Numbered from the stretch's first letter, positions 15,195-23,682 are shown. The stretch is 32,718 nt of DNA from an uncultured Acetatifactor sp. (GCA_910586485.1 CAJUIA010000039.1:1-32718), one strand, 5' to 3'. Program-made: numbers and translations. Notes: a model not told the origin generated them from the letters alone.

Positions 15195-16802
15195 ATGAAA
15201 AAATTATTCTCCAGAAACAGCAGACCCAGGCAGGAAAACGGACCGGGACAGGATACGGAGGTTGTTTTCTCCACAGTAGAGCAGGTGAAATCCGCCAGTA
15301 CGGAGATTGTGGACGGTGTAACCATAGTCAGGGATCTTGCCGATGAGAATAAGCACAGCGCCAATACAGTGGTGGGAAACATGGGAGAGCTGACGGAGCA
15401 AAACGCGGTTCTTTCCGGGAAAACGGAATCCTCCATACATATGACCGGAGATATTCAGAAGCAGGTGGAAAATATAGCGGCCATGATTTCGCAGATGGTT
15501 CTGCTGGTGAACGAGACCAATGACCACGCAGGCACAAGCTCCAGAGAGCTGGCGGAGGTGGTAAAGTCAACTCACACCATGGCGGAATTGTCTGCTGATG
15601 TAGGCCGCATCGTGGAGGAATTTTCGGAAGAGTTTACAAGGGTGAAGGAAGAAACCGTCTCCATTGAAGATATTACCGCCCAGACAAACCTGCTTTCCTT
15701 AAACGCATCTATCGAGGCGGCCAGGGCCGGAGCAGCCGGACGGGGATTTGCGGTAGTGGCGGATGAGATTCGTAAGCTCAGTGACCAGACGCAAAATTCC
15801 TCTACCAGAATAATGAGTGCCTTAAACCGGCTGGAGGCGACCTCAGCCAGAATGACGGAAGCCATTGAAAGGGTGATCGAGATCATTCGGCTGAATCTGG
15901 AAAAGATTACGGAGGTGGATACCAGCGTGGTCAGTATTGCCGAGGATTCCCGGAAGCTGAACAGCGGTATTTCCATTATTGACAGCGCGGTCAGAGAAGT
16001 AGAGCAGTCCAATCAAAACATGGTGGAGAATATGCGGCAGATGTCTGAGGCTATGTCTGTGATGAGCAATTATGTGGAGAATGCTTCCGACAATGCCAAG
16101 AGTATGCTGAAAAAGTATGAGCAGACCACGGTTAATGTGGGGAAAATAGAGGCGTCCGTGGGTGATCTGGTGGTACGGCTGGGTGAGAGCGGGTTTATGG
16201 GGATTCAGGATGCCAAGCCGGGCAGCAAGGTCTCCATTATTACCCTGGACAGGGACGGTACGCCCAGCGAAGAATATTATGGTCAGGTGGTGCGGCAGCG
16301 GGGGACGGAGGCCGTGATCGACTTAAGGCCCAGGACCATACCCAAAACTGCGGAGGCGGCAGGAGGCTTTCAGCTGCAGATGATTCTGGGAAATGTTTTG
16401 TATCTTTGGAACGATGTGAAGGTTTCGGAGATTGTGGAGGGAGGCGTTACTTACTGCCTGGCGGCCGCCGGCTCCAAGCCCAAGGTGATGAAGCGGAAGA
16501 AAAATCACAGGCTGGATATACACTGTCCCTGTCAGGTTGTGATCGACGGCAGTGCGGGAGCCTATCAGGGAAAAATGCTGGACATCAGCGCAAACGGGAT
16601 GGCTTTTACGGCAACGGATCCGGTTTTTGAAACTGCGGAAAAGAAAATGATAACCGTTACCATCCCGGAGCTGCCGGTCCCTAAGGCCCGCACGGTAAAA
16701 GCCTGTATCATGCGCTGCAAGAAGGGAAGCGGCGAATATATTTTAGGCTGCAGGCTGGCGGAAAATAATCTGGCCATTCAGCAGTACATTGAAACTCAAT
16801 AG
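15195..16802 (+). CDS. Soluble chemoreceptor fused to a YcgR-like PilZ module
   Basis: The 535-residue protein has no signal peptide or membrane segment. Residues about 25-320 form a methyl-accepting chemotaxis signalling domain whose hairpin tip is unmistakable (TNLLSLNASIEAARAGAAG, then GFAVVADEIRKLSDQT, about 160-200), so it should contact CheA/CheW. Residues about 335-430 resemble the YcgR N-terminal domain, and about 435-535 a PilZ domain with DISANG matching the D/N-x-S-x-x-G motif. The arginine motif reads KRKKNHRLD, with Lys at the usual first Arg position, so cyclic-di-GMP affinity is uncertain. AAGGAGG at 15181-15187 sets the start. Confidence 0.87.
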   Translation: MKKLFSRNSRPRQENGPGQDTEVVFSTVEQVKSASTEIVDGVTIVRDLADENKHSANTVVGNMGELTEQNAVLSGKTESSIHMTGDIQKQVENIAAMISQMVLLVNETNDHAGTSSRELAEVVKSTHTMAELSADVGRIVEEFSEEFTRVKEETVSIEDITAQTNLLSLNASIEAARAGAAGRGFAVVADEIRKLSDQTQNSSTRIMSALNRLEATSARMTEAIERVIEIIRLNLEKITEVDTSVVSIAEDSRKLNSGISIIDSAVREVEQSNQNMVENMRQMSEAMSVMSNYVENASDNAKSMLKKYEQTTVNVGKIEASVGDLVVRLGESGFMGIQDAKPGSKVSIITLDRDGTPSEEYYGQVVRQRGTEAVIDLRPRTIPKTAEAAGGFQLQMILGNVLYLWNDVKVSEIVEGGVTYCLAAAGSKPKVMKRKKNHRLDIHCPCQVVIDGSAGAYQGKMLDISANGMAFTATDPVFETAEKKMITVTIPELPVPKARTVKACIMRCKKGSGEYILGCRLAENNLAIQQYIETQ

Positions 16803-16955
16803 AAAAATATGCGGAAATTATGAATATTTTTCCATCTTGTCCATATAATGTAAGCAGATATGCAAATGACAGGTGATTACTTCAAGTCTGGTTACTTTCG
16901 TAAACACCTGCCTGCAGATTACGAGAGCGCTCATTACAGGGAAAGGAGACGGCAT

Positions 16956-17195
16956 ATGGCAAGAGGGCAGCGTAAAACGCTGGAAGAAAAGATTACGGCA
17001 AAGGAAGAACTGATCGACGCGCTGATGACCCGTGTGGAATCAGAGAAAAGAGAGCTGGAGGAGCTGTATCAGGAGAAAAGGATCAAGGAGCTGGAGGCAG
17101 TCAGCGAGCTGATCGAAGACTCCGGGCTGCAGCCGGAGGAAGTGGCCGCAGTGCTGCAGCAGTATCTGGACAGCAGGGAAGAAGCGGTGTCGTGA
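16956..17195 (+). CDS. Small coiled-coil protein of unknown function
   Basis: The product has 79 residues, begins MARGQRKTLEEKITAKEELI and forms a charged amphipathic helix for about 50 residues, followed by a short helical end (GLQPEEVAAVLQQYLDS). This shape recalls small nucleoid-associated or spacer proteins, but I do not recognise a family. AAAGGAGA at 16942-16949 supports ATG 16956. An in-frame ATG at 16860 lies almost on a TATAAT box (16844-16849) and has no ribosome binding site. A terminator shared with the opposite gene follows. Confidence 0.65.
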   Translation: MARGQRKTLEEKITAKEELIDALMTRVESEKRELEELYQEKRIKELEAVSELIEDSGLQPEEVAAVLQQYLDSREEAVS

Positions 17196-17215
17196 AAACA
17201 TGTGGAATTACTTAT

Positions 17216-17239
17216 AAAAAAACAGACGATATGTATCGC
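17216..17239. terminator. Bidirectional terminator between convergent genes
   Basis: A-rich arm plus CAG.CGATA (17216-17230) pairs with TATCG.CTG plus T-run (to 17239), with one A-C mismatch. The A-run and T-run on both sides allow use from either strand. Confidence 0.75.
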
Positions 17240-17294
17240 CTGTTTTTTTGTGAGGTAAATGTTTTGACATCTTGTGTTATTTTATATTTTCATG

Positions 17295-20200
17295 TTATTT
17301 TAAATTTTTTACTGCCGTGGACAGCATCAGCTTAATCCGGTTCAGCTGGTTTACCTCGCTGGCGCCGGGATCGTAGTCGATGGCCACGATATTTGAGGCG
17401 GGGTAGGCCTTCCGCAGGGCCTTGATTACGCCCTTACCCACCACATGATTGGGCAGGCAGCCAAAAGGCTGGGTACATACAATATTGGGCACGTCGTCGT
17501 GGATCAGCTCCACCATCTCGCCGGTCAGAAACCATCCTTCGCCTGTTTGGTTGCCGATGGAGACAATGGGCTCCGCAAAGCCCGCAATTTCTCGGATAGG
17601 GGTGGGAGGCGTAAAGTGCCTGCTTTTTTTAAATTCCTTTACTGCCGTACCTCGCAGCAGGTGCTCGATGGCCCAGATCCCCAGCTTGGCGTTACGGGCT
17701 GATTTTTTACTGGTTCCCAGATTCTCCGCTTTATACACTTGATTGTAAAAGCAGTAGAGCATGAAATCAATAAGGTCAGGAACAACGGCCTCGGCACCCT
17801 CGCTTTCCAACAGCTCTACCAGGTGGTTGTTTCCTGCAGGAGAAAATTTTACCAGAATTTCACCCACGATGCCGACTCTGGGCTTTTTTATACCCAGCAG
17901 GGGAATGGCGTCAAATTCCCGGATGATGGCCCGGCACAGGCGTTTGAAATGCAGGAAGCCGGGATGCTTTGAGGACACAAAGTCTCTGGCAGTTTTCAGC
18001 CACTTTTGATGGAGAGCATCCACACTGCCTGGATTTGCCTCATAGGGACGCATCCGGTAAACACAGCGCATGAAGATGTCGCCGATTTGGGCAGCCATGG
18101 CAGCCCGCAGCATCATGTCTGCATTCAGGTGAAAACCGGGATTGCTCTCAATACCGGCCAGATTCAGGGAAATCACGGGGATTTGCCCCATATCCGCCTT
18201 GTTCAGCGCCCGGCGGATAAAGCCTACATAATTCGTAGCCCGGCAGCCGCCGCCGGTCTGCGTCATGATGATTGCCGTTTTATTCAGGTCATATTTCCCC
18301 GAAAGAAGGGCCTCCATGATCTGGCCAACCACCAGCAGGGAAGGATAACAAGCGTCATTGTTTACATATTTTAAGCCCATATCAACGGAGTGCTTGTTGT
18401 CATTGTCCAGCACTACAAAGTGGTAGCCACAGGCGTTAAAGGCAGGCTCCAAAAGCTCGAAATGGATGGGTGACATCTGGGGACAGATGATGGTATATTT
18501 ATCCCGCATTTCTTCGGTAAAGGGCACCTTGGTGATGGCGGAGGAGTGCAGGGTGCGCTGCTTGTTCATTTTTTCCCGCACCTTGATGGCAGAGAGCAGA
18601 GAGCGGATACGGATCCTGGCAGCTCCCAGATTATTCACCTCGTCGATTTTTAAGCAGGTATAAATCTTGTCCGAGCCCGAAAGAATATCGTTCACCTGAT
18701 CCGTTGTCACCGCATCCAGACCACAGCCAAAGGAATTAAGCTGGATCAGGTCCAGATTATCCCTTTGCCTTACATAGCTTGCTGCGGCATATAGCCGGGA
18801 ATGATACATCCACTGGTCCGAGACGATGAGCGGCCTCTCCGGAGTTCCCAGATGGGAGACGGAGTCCTCCGTCAGCACTGCCATGTCGAAGGAAGTGATC
18901 AGCTCAGGGATCCCGTGGTTGATCTCCGGGTCGATATGATAAGGTCTGCCGGCCAGCACAATGCCCCGTTTTCCTGTTTCTTCCAGATATTTCAGGGTTT
19001 CCTCGCCTTTATTTTGTATATCCCTGTGGACTGCAGCCAGCTCATCCCATGCGGCTTTTGCTGCGGCTTTGACTTCGTGGGCATCCAGTTCGGAAAATTC
19101 TTTTATAAGCGCCTGGGTCACGGTATCTATATCCCGGAAGGACATAAAAGGATTGCGGAAACGGAAGCCGCCGCCGGAAATCTCTTCCACGTTGTTTTTG
19201 ATATTTTCGGAATAGGAGGTGACAATGGGGCAGTTATAATGATTGTTTGCTTCCGGCACTTCATTGCGCTCGTAAAACAGAGCCGGATAAAAAATGAAAT
19301 CCACGCCCTGCTTAATGAGCCAGGTCACATGACCGTGAGCCAGCTTTGCAGGGTAACACTCCGATTCGCTGGGAATGGACTCGATGCCCAGTTCATAGAT
19401 TTTCCGGTTGGAGCTGGGGGAAAGTACTACCCGGTAGCCCAGTCTGGTGAAAAATGTATGCCAGAAGGGATAGTTTTCGTACATGTTTAAGACTCTGGGA
19501 ATGCCTACCGAGCCTCTGGGGGCCTGATCAGGCTCCAGAGAAGGATAGGAAAAGAGCCTCTCCAGCTTATATTCAAATAAATTCGGCACGTTATTGGCAT
19601 TTTTCCGGCCGCCGATGCCGCGCTCACAACGGTTGCCGGAAATAAACTGGCGGCCGCCGGAGAATTTGTTGATGGTAAGGCGGCAGCTGTTGGTACAGCC
19701 CTTACACCTTGCCATGCTGGTCTCGTATTGAAGGGCGCAGAGCTTTTCGTAAGAAAGCATGGTGCTGAATGTGTCTTCCTCGTAATGTTCTCTGGCGATC
19801 AGAGCGGCTCCGAAGGCGCCCATGATGCCTGCAATGTCGGGGCGGACAGCCTCACAGTCCGCAACCTTTTCAAAGCTCCGCAGAACGGCGTCATTGTAAA
19901 AGGTGCCGCCCTGAACCACGATGTTCCGGCCAAGCTCCGAGGCATCGGAAACCTTGATCACCTTGAACAGGGCGTTTTTGATGACGGAATAGGCCAGACC
20001 TGCGGAAATGTCCGCCACGCTGGCCCCCTCCTTCTGGGCCTGCTTTACCTTGGAGTTCATAAACACGGTGCAGCGGGTGCCCAGATCTATGGGATGCTCC
20101 GCAAAAAGAGCAGCCTGTGCAAAATCCTGAACGCTGTAGTTTAAGGATTTTGCAAAGGTTTCGATAAAGGAGCCGCAGCCGGAGGAGCATGCCTCGTTTA

Positions 20201-21530
20201 GCTGCACGCTGTCTACGGTCTGATTCTTGATTTTGATACATTTCATGTCCTGTCCGCCAATATCCAATATGCAGTCCACAGCGGGATTAAAGAAGGCGGC
20301 GGCATAATAATGGGCAACGGTCTCCACCTCGCCGTCATCCAGCAGAAAGGCGGCCTTCATCAGCGCTTCGCCATAGCCGGTGGAGCAGGCGCGGACAATA
20401 TGCACGTCCTCCGGCAGCTGCTCATAGATTTCCTTCAGGGAGCGGATGGCGGTTTTTAAAGGGCTTCCGTCATTGCTGCTGTAAAAGGAATAAAGCAGGG
20501 AGCCGTCCTGGCCTACCAGGGCAATTTTTGTGGTGGTGGAGCCTGCGTCTATCCCCAGAAATGCGTTACCCCTGTAGGAGGCAAGCTCCGCGGTATTCAC
20601 GTGATGGCGGCTGTGGCGCTCTTTGAATTCTTCGTATGCGGCCTGATCCGCAAACAGAGGCTCCATACGCTCCACTTCAAATTCCATTTTAATATTTTCG
20701 GAGAGTTTGGCCGCCATTTCCTTCATGGTAATGGAGCCCCGGCCGTCGGCGTTCAGTGCGGAGCCGATGGCGGCAAAAAGGTGAGAGTTATCCGTGTCGA
20801 TGATATGCTCGTCGTCCAGCTTTAAGGTGCGGATAAAAGCGGTTTTTAACTCCGAGAGAAAATGCAGCGGGCCGCCAAGGAACGCTACATGTCCCCTGAT
20901 GGGCTTGCCGCAGGCCAGTCCTGAGATAGTCTGATTCACTACCGCCTGAAAGATGGAGGCGGCCAGGTCCTCCTTAGTGGCTCCTTCATTGATCAGGGGC
21001 TGGATGTCCGTTTTGGCAAATACGCCGCAGCGAGCCGCTATATCATACAGAGATTTATAATTTTTTGCGTATTCATTTAAGCCGGAAGCATCCGTCTGGA
21101 TCAGAGCTGCCATCTGGTCGATAAAGGAACCGGTGCCGCCGGCGCAGATGCCGTTCATGCGCTGTTCCACATTGCCGCTTTCAAAATAAATAATTTTTGC
21201 ATCCTCACCGCCCAGCTCGATGGCCACATCGGTTTTGGGAGCCAGCTCCTTTAAGGCGGTGGCCACAGCGATGACCTCCTGGGTGAAAGGGACCCCCAGG
21301 TGATTGGCCAGGGTAAGCCCGCCGGATCCGGTAATCATCGGATGCAGAGTCAGATCATCCAGCGCCGCAAGTGCTTTGTTTAGCAGCGAGGCAAGAGTTT
21401 CCCGAATATTGGCATAATGGCGCGCATAGTCGGAAAACAGAATATGATGTTTTTCATCCAGTATCGCGATCTTGACCGTAGTGGATCCGATGTCGATGCC
21501 AAGAGCCGCAACAATGTTGTTTGTTTCCAT
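17295..21530 (-). CDS. Giant BcrAD/BadFG-type activase with two ATPase domains and DUF2229/HgdB-like C-terminal part
   Basis: The 1411-residue protein contains two ASKHA-fold activase domains like the activators of 2-hydroxyacyl-CoA dehydratases. The first begins GIDIGSTTVKIAIL (about residue 11) with GICAGGTGSF and RCGVF. The second begins GIDAGSTTTKIALV (about 325) with SSGCGSFIE and RCTVF. The Cys in these motifs bind a bridging [4Fe-4S] cluster in characterised activators. A Cys-rich segment (CKGCTNSCRL) and two large DUF2229/COG3580-3581-like regions follow, containing ESECYPAKLAHGH and GLKYVNNDACYPSL. It probably couples ATP hydrolysis to low-potential electron transfer, but the substrate is unknown. 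No dehydratase subunit gene is adjacent. Confidence 0.9.
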   Translation of the reverse strand: METNNIVAALGIDIGSTTVKIAILDEKHHILFSDYARHYANIRETLASLLNKALAALDDLTLHPMITGSGGLTLANHLGVPFTQEVIAVATALKELAPKTDVAIELGGEDAKIIYFESGNVEQRMNGICAGGTGSFIDQMAALIQTDASGLNEYAKNYKSLYDIAARCGVFAKTDIQPLINEGATKEDLAASIFQAVVNQTISGLACGKPIRGHVAFLGGPLHFLSELKTAFIRTLKLDDEHIIDTDNSHLFAAIGSALNADGRGSITMKEMAAKLSENIKMEFEVERMEPLFADQAAYEEFKERHSRHHVNTAELASYRGNAFLGIDAGSTTTKIALVGQDGSLLYSFYSSNDGSPLKTAIRSLKEIYEQLPEDVHIVRACSTGYGEALMKAAFLLDDGEVETVAHYYAAAFFNPAVDCILDIGGQDMKCIKIKNQTVDSVQLNEACSSGCGSFIETFAKSLNYSVQDFAQAALFAEHPIDLGTRCTVFMNSKVKQAQKEGASVADISAGLAYSVIKNALFKVIKVSDASELGRNIVVQGGTFYNDAVLRSFEKVADCEAVRPDIAGIMGAFGAALIAREHYEEDTFSTMLSYEKLCALQYETSMARCKGCTNSCRLTINKFSGGRQFISGNRCERGIGGRKNANNVPNLFEYKLERLFSYPSLEPDQAPRGSVGIPRVLNMYENYPFWHTFFTRLGYRVVLSPSSNRKIYELGIESIPSESECYPAKLAHGHVTWLIKQGVDFIFYPALFYERNEVPEANNHYNCPIVTSYSENIKNNVEEISGGGFRFRNPFMSFRDIDTVTQALIKEFSELDAHEVKAAAKAAWDELAAVHRDIQNKGEETLKYLEETGKRGIVLAGRPYHIDPEINHGIPELITSFDMAVLTEDSVSHLGTPERPLIVSDQWMYHSRLYAAASYVRQRDNLDLIQLNSFGCGLDAVTTDQVNDILSGSDKIYTCLKIDEVNNLGAARIRIRSLLSAIKVREKMNKQRTLHSSAITKVPFTEEMRDKYTIICPQMSPIHFELLEPAFNACGYHFVVLDNDNKHSVDMGLKYVNNDACYPSLLVVGQIMEALLSGKYDLNKTAIIMTQTGGGCRATNYVGFIRRALNKADMGQIPVISLNLAGIESNPGFHLNADMMLRAAMAAQIGDIFMRCVYRMRPYEANPGSVDALHQKWLKTARDFVSSKHPGFLHFKRLCRAIIREFDAIPLLGIKKPRVGIVGEILVKFSPAGNNHLVELLESEGAEAVVPDLIDFMLYCFYNQVYKAENLGTSKKSARNAKLGIWAIEHLLRGTAVKEFKKSRHFTPPTPIREIAGFAEPIVSIGNQTGEGWFLTGEMVELIHDDVPNIVCTQPFGCLPNHVVGKGVIKALRKAYPASNIVAIDYDPGASEVNQLNRIKLMLSTAVKNLK

Positions 21531-21600
21531 TCAGACACGTCCTTCCTGTGGGCATTGGTCATTTAAGCCGTCCGTGTGACATGGTCCGACACACGAAGCT

Positions 21601-21629
21601 ATTATACGACACGAAGGTCCAAAAAGCAA
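21601..21629 (-). promoter_or_regulatory. Sigma-A promoter of the giant activase gene
   Basis: Read on the - strand: TTGCTT (21629-21624), 17 nt, TATAAT (21606-21601). The leader to ATG 21530 is about 65 nt and carries AGGAAGGA. Confidence 0.6.
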
Positions 21630-21703
21630 CGAACAAAGGTTATGAAATGTTTATGAAAAAAATTTCTTTTCTATTAAAATCTATTAAAAATGGAAATGCC
21701 TGG

Positions 21704-21732
21704 TTTACTTATAAGGGGGGGCATGATACAAT
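21704..21732 (+). promoter_or_regulatory. Extended -10 promoter of the rhomboid-like gene
   Basis: TTTACT (21704-21709), 17 nt including a run of seven G, then TGA-TACAAT (21724-21732), an extended -10. Confidence 0.55.
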
Positions 21733-21782
21733 GTATTCATGTTTTTTCGGAAGATGCCGGAGGGAAAGGAACCGATAATGAT

Positions 21783-22667
21783 ATGAGTAAATGGGAAAAA
21801 AAATTTGGAAAATATGCCATTTCCAATTTGACTTTTATACTGATTGGCTGTTATGTGGCCGGGTATCTTTTAAGCTGGATTGCCCCTTCTGTCATGAAGT
21901 ATCTGACGCTGGATCCTTATGCGATCCTTCATGGGCAGGTCTGGAGGCTGGTGACATGGGTGATCTCGCCGCCGTCCTCCTTTGATCTTTTTACCATTAT
22001 TATGCTGTTGTTTTATTTAAGCCTGGGGACCACTCTGGAAAGGGTATGGGGAACATGGCAGTATAACGTATATATTTTTACGGGAATTCTGCTTACCGTT
22101 GTCGCCAGCTTTGTTTGTATGGGAGTGTTTTATCTGGTATACGGTCCGGCGGCGTCCTCTGCCATGAAAAACCTTTGCAGTATAGGGGCCGGTCTTTTCA
22201 GCACTTATTTTATCAATATGTCCATTTTCCTGGCGTATGCGGCCACCTTCCCCAACGCGGAGGTGCTGCTGATGTTTGTAATCCCCATTAAAGTAAAATA
22301 TTTGGGGGTGGTCTATGGCGCCATGCTGGTATATCAGGGGGTGGAGTATTTCCGGGCAGGAAGCTCTCTGTTTGGAGTGTACTGGTTCGGGGTTGCGGCC
22401 ATTGCCGCTTCTCTTTTGAATTTCCTGATTTTCTGGCTCCGCTCAAGAAGTCATATGCACTTAAATCCGAAGCAGGTTCGAAGAAAAATGGAATTTAGGC
22501 AGGACATAAAACGGAATCCCAATCCCAAGATTACAAAGCACAAATGTGCCGTCTGCGGCAGGTCGGAGGAAGACGATCCTACTTTGGAATTTCGGTTCTG
22601 TTCCAAGTGTAATGGAAATTATGAGTACTGCCAGTATCATTTGTTTACGCATCAACACAGGACGTGA
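21783..22667 (+). CDS. Rhomboid-like membrane protein with C-terminal zinc ribbon, probably not a protease
   Basis: The 294-residue protein has about six membrane segments. The region GQVWRLVTWVISPPSS and LSLGTTLERVWGTWQYN follows the rhomboid pattern (W-R-x-x-T and the L1 loop). The catalytic GxSG and its partner His are not recognisable; the corresponding helix reads SIGAGLFSTYFINM. After the membrane part comes a basic segment and a zinc-ribbon-like end with Cys255, Cys258, Cys273 and Cys276 (CAVCG and FCSKC), plus later Cys and His. The stop codon lies inside the first stem of the structured element at 22660. ATG 21783 follows AGGGAAAGGA by 12 nt. Confidence 0.78.
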   Translation: MSKWEKKFGKYAISNLTFILIGCYVAGYLLSWIAPSVMKYLTLDPYAILHGQVWRLVTWVISPPSSFDLFTIIMLLFYLSLGTTLERVWGTWQYNVYIFTGILLTVVASFVCMGVFYLVYGPAASSAMKNLCSIGAGLFSTYFINMSIFLAYAATFPNAEVLLMFVIPIKVKYLGVVYGAMLVYQGVEYFRAGSSLFGVYWFGVAAIAASLLNFLIFWLRSRSHMHLNPKQVRRKMEFRQDIKRNPNPKITKHKCAVCGRSEEDDPTLEFRFCSKCNGNYEYCQYHLFTHQHRT

Positions 22668-22747
22668 AGTTCCTCTAAGGCTGAACAGAGCGCAGCCTAA
22701 GAGGAACTAAGTCACGTCCCGAAGAATGCCAAAGGCGGGCATTCTTC
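22660..22747 (+). repeat. Structured intergenic element, copy A
   Basis: Outer stem GGACGTGA (22660-22667) pairs with TCACGTCC (22712-22719). Inside, AGTTCCTCTAAGGCTG (22668-22683) pairs with CAGCCTAAGAGGAACT (22693-22708), with one A-A mismatch and a 9-nt loop; AAG is left unpaired on the 3' side. The core is 60 nt. A second hairpin follows: GAAGAATGCC (22721-22730), 7-nt loop, GGCATTCTTC (22738-22747). There is no T-run after it, so it is not an ordinary terminator. It starts within the stop codon region of the rhomboid-like gene. Confidence 0.85.
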
Positions 22748-22844
22748 CAGATGGGAGCAGGCTGGAAAAAGTTGAGAACAGATTTTTTGGGGTATCACAG
22801 GCGTTGGGTAAGAGCAGGCTGATGAAAATGCCAGGGGAGGCGGT

Positions 22845-23591
22845 ATGAGCCAGAGTAAGGAAATTTTGTTTGCGCGGACGTTGGAGGACGTGCGCTTAAA
22901 GGCAAAGGAGCAGGGGGGATGCGTCGGTGAAGAGCAGGTCAGGGAGGCCTTTGCGGCGCAGAATTTGAGTGAAGAGCAGCTGCAGATGGTCTTTGATTAT
23001 CTGGTGAAGCATAAAGTGGGAATCGGAAAGCCGGTGGATCCGGATGAATATCTCACGGAGAGGGAAAAGAGTTACCTTCAGGATTATCTGGATGATATTG
23101 CAGCGCTTCCGGTCTACACTCAGGGAGAGACGGAAGCCTTAACCTTATCCGCTATGGCCGGAGAGCAGGAGGCTCGGCAGAAGCTGGTACAGAGCTGTCT
23201 TCGGGATGTGGCTGATATTGCCAGACTCTACGCGGGTCAGGGAGTGCTTTTGGAGGATTTGATCGGAGAGGGAAATCTGGCGCTTGCTGCGGGAGTGAAT
23301 ATGATCGGAAGCCTGGAGAAGCCGTGCGAGGTGCCTGGAATGCTGGCAAAGCTGATGATGGACGCCATGGAGGATTATATTCAGGAAAATACGGCCAGCG
23401 AAAAGACGGATCGAAAAATAGCAGACAAGGTAAATCTGGTGGCGGACAAGGCCAGGGAGCTGGCAGAAGAGCTTCACAGAAAGGTAACACCGGAGGAGCT
23501 GGCCAGAGAGTCGGAGCTTTCTTTGAAAACAATTTTGGATGCCTGCCGGATGAGCGGGTATAAAATCGAGGACATAAAGATTGAAAATTGA
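22845..23591 (+). CDS. Sigma-70-like protein lacking recognisable promoter-binding regions
   Basis: The 248-residue protein starts with a region 1.1-like domain (to about 65, ending KHKVGIGKPV). It continues with a good match to sigma region 1.2-2.2, the core RNA polymerase contact: LVQSCLRDVADIARLYAGQG then LLEDLIGEGNLAL (about 105-150). Region 2.3-2.4, normally FSTYATWWIRQAI, is replaced by an unrelated helix (PGMLAKLMMDAMEDYIQEN). A region 3-like helix pair follows (VTPEELARESELSLKTIL), and the protein ends without region 4. It may bind core polymerase without normal promoter recognition. Start set by GGGGAGG upstream of ATG. Confidence 0.75.
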   Translation: MSQSKEILFARTLEDVRLKAKEQGGCVGEEQVREAFAAQNLSEEQLQMVFDYLVKHKVGIGKPVDPDEYLTEREKSYLQDYLDDIAALPVYTQGETEALTLSAMAGEQEARQKLVQSCLRDVADIARLYAGQGVLLEDLIGEGNLALAAGVNMIGSLEKPCEVPGMLAKLMMDAMEDYIQENTASEKTDRKIADKVNLVADKARELAEELHRKVTPEELARESELSLKTILDACRMSGYKIEDIKIEN

Positions 23592-23626
23592 AATTTTCAA
23601 TCTCGGAATTTGTGACGCTGCGCGTC
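23579..23626 (+). repeat. Palindrome over a stop codon plus a GC hairpin
   Basis: GATTGAAAAT (23579-23588) and ATTTTCAATC (23593-23602) are perfect complements with TGAA between them; that loop contains the stop codon of the sigma-like gene. GACGC-TGC-GCGTC follows at 23614-23626. No T-run supports a simple terminator. Confidence 0.6.
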
Positions 23627-23640
23627 CCAAAGTTCCCAAA

Positions 23641-23682
23641 GATTTGAATGCCGCTTGCGCGGCGGAATAAGAGGAAATATGA
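23641..23682 (+). repeat. Leader repeat, copy 2 (hairpin plus ribosome binding site)
   Basis: This 42-nt stretch holds a perfect hairpin GCCGC-TTGC-GCGGC, then GGAATAAGAGGAAAT and ATGA. It matches 3426-3468 except for a few bases and one gap. Differences in the hairpin arms of the first copy (GCCGT with GCGGC) keep it pairable through a G-U pair. Confidence 0.75.

Noticed and set aside
16860..16955. Longer N-terminus of the small coiled-coil protein from ATG 16860
   Set aside because: It lies about 10 nt from a TATAAT box and lacks a ribosome binding site, whereas ATG 16956 has AAAGGAGA.
17263..17289. TTGACA on the + strand as a promoter antisense to the activase gene
   Set aside because: No convincing -10 box at 16-18 nt; the region is simply AT-rich.
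22660..22747. Copies A and B as ordinary Rho-independent terminators
   Set aside because: The hairpins are not followed by T-runs, and the nested, equal-length layout with a conserved mismatch is not typical of terminators.
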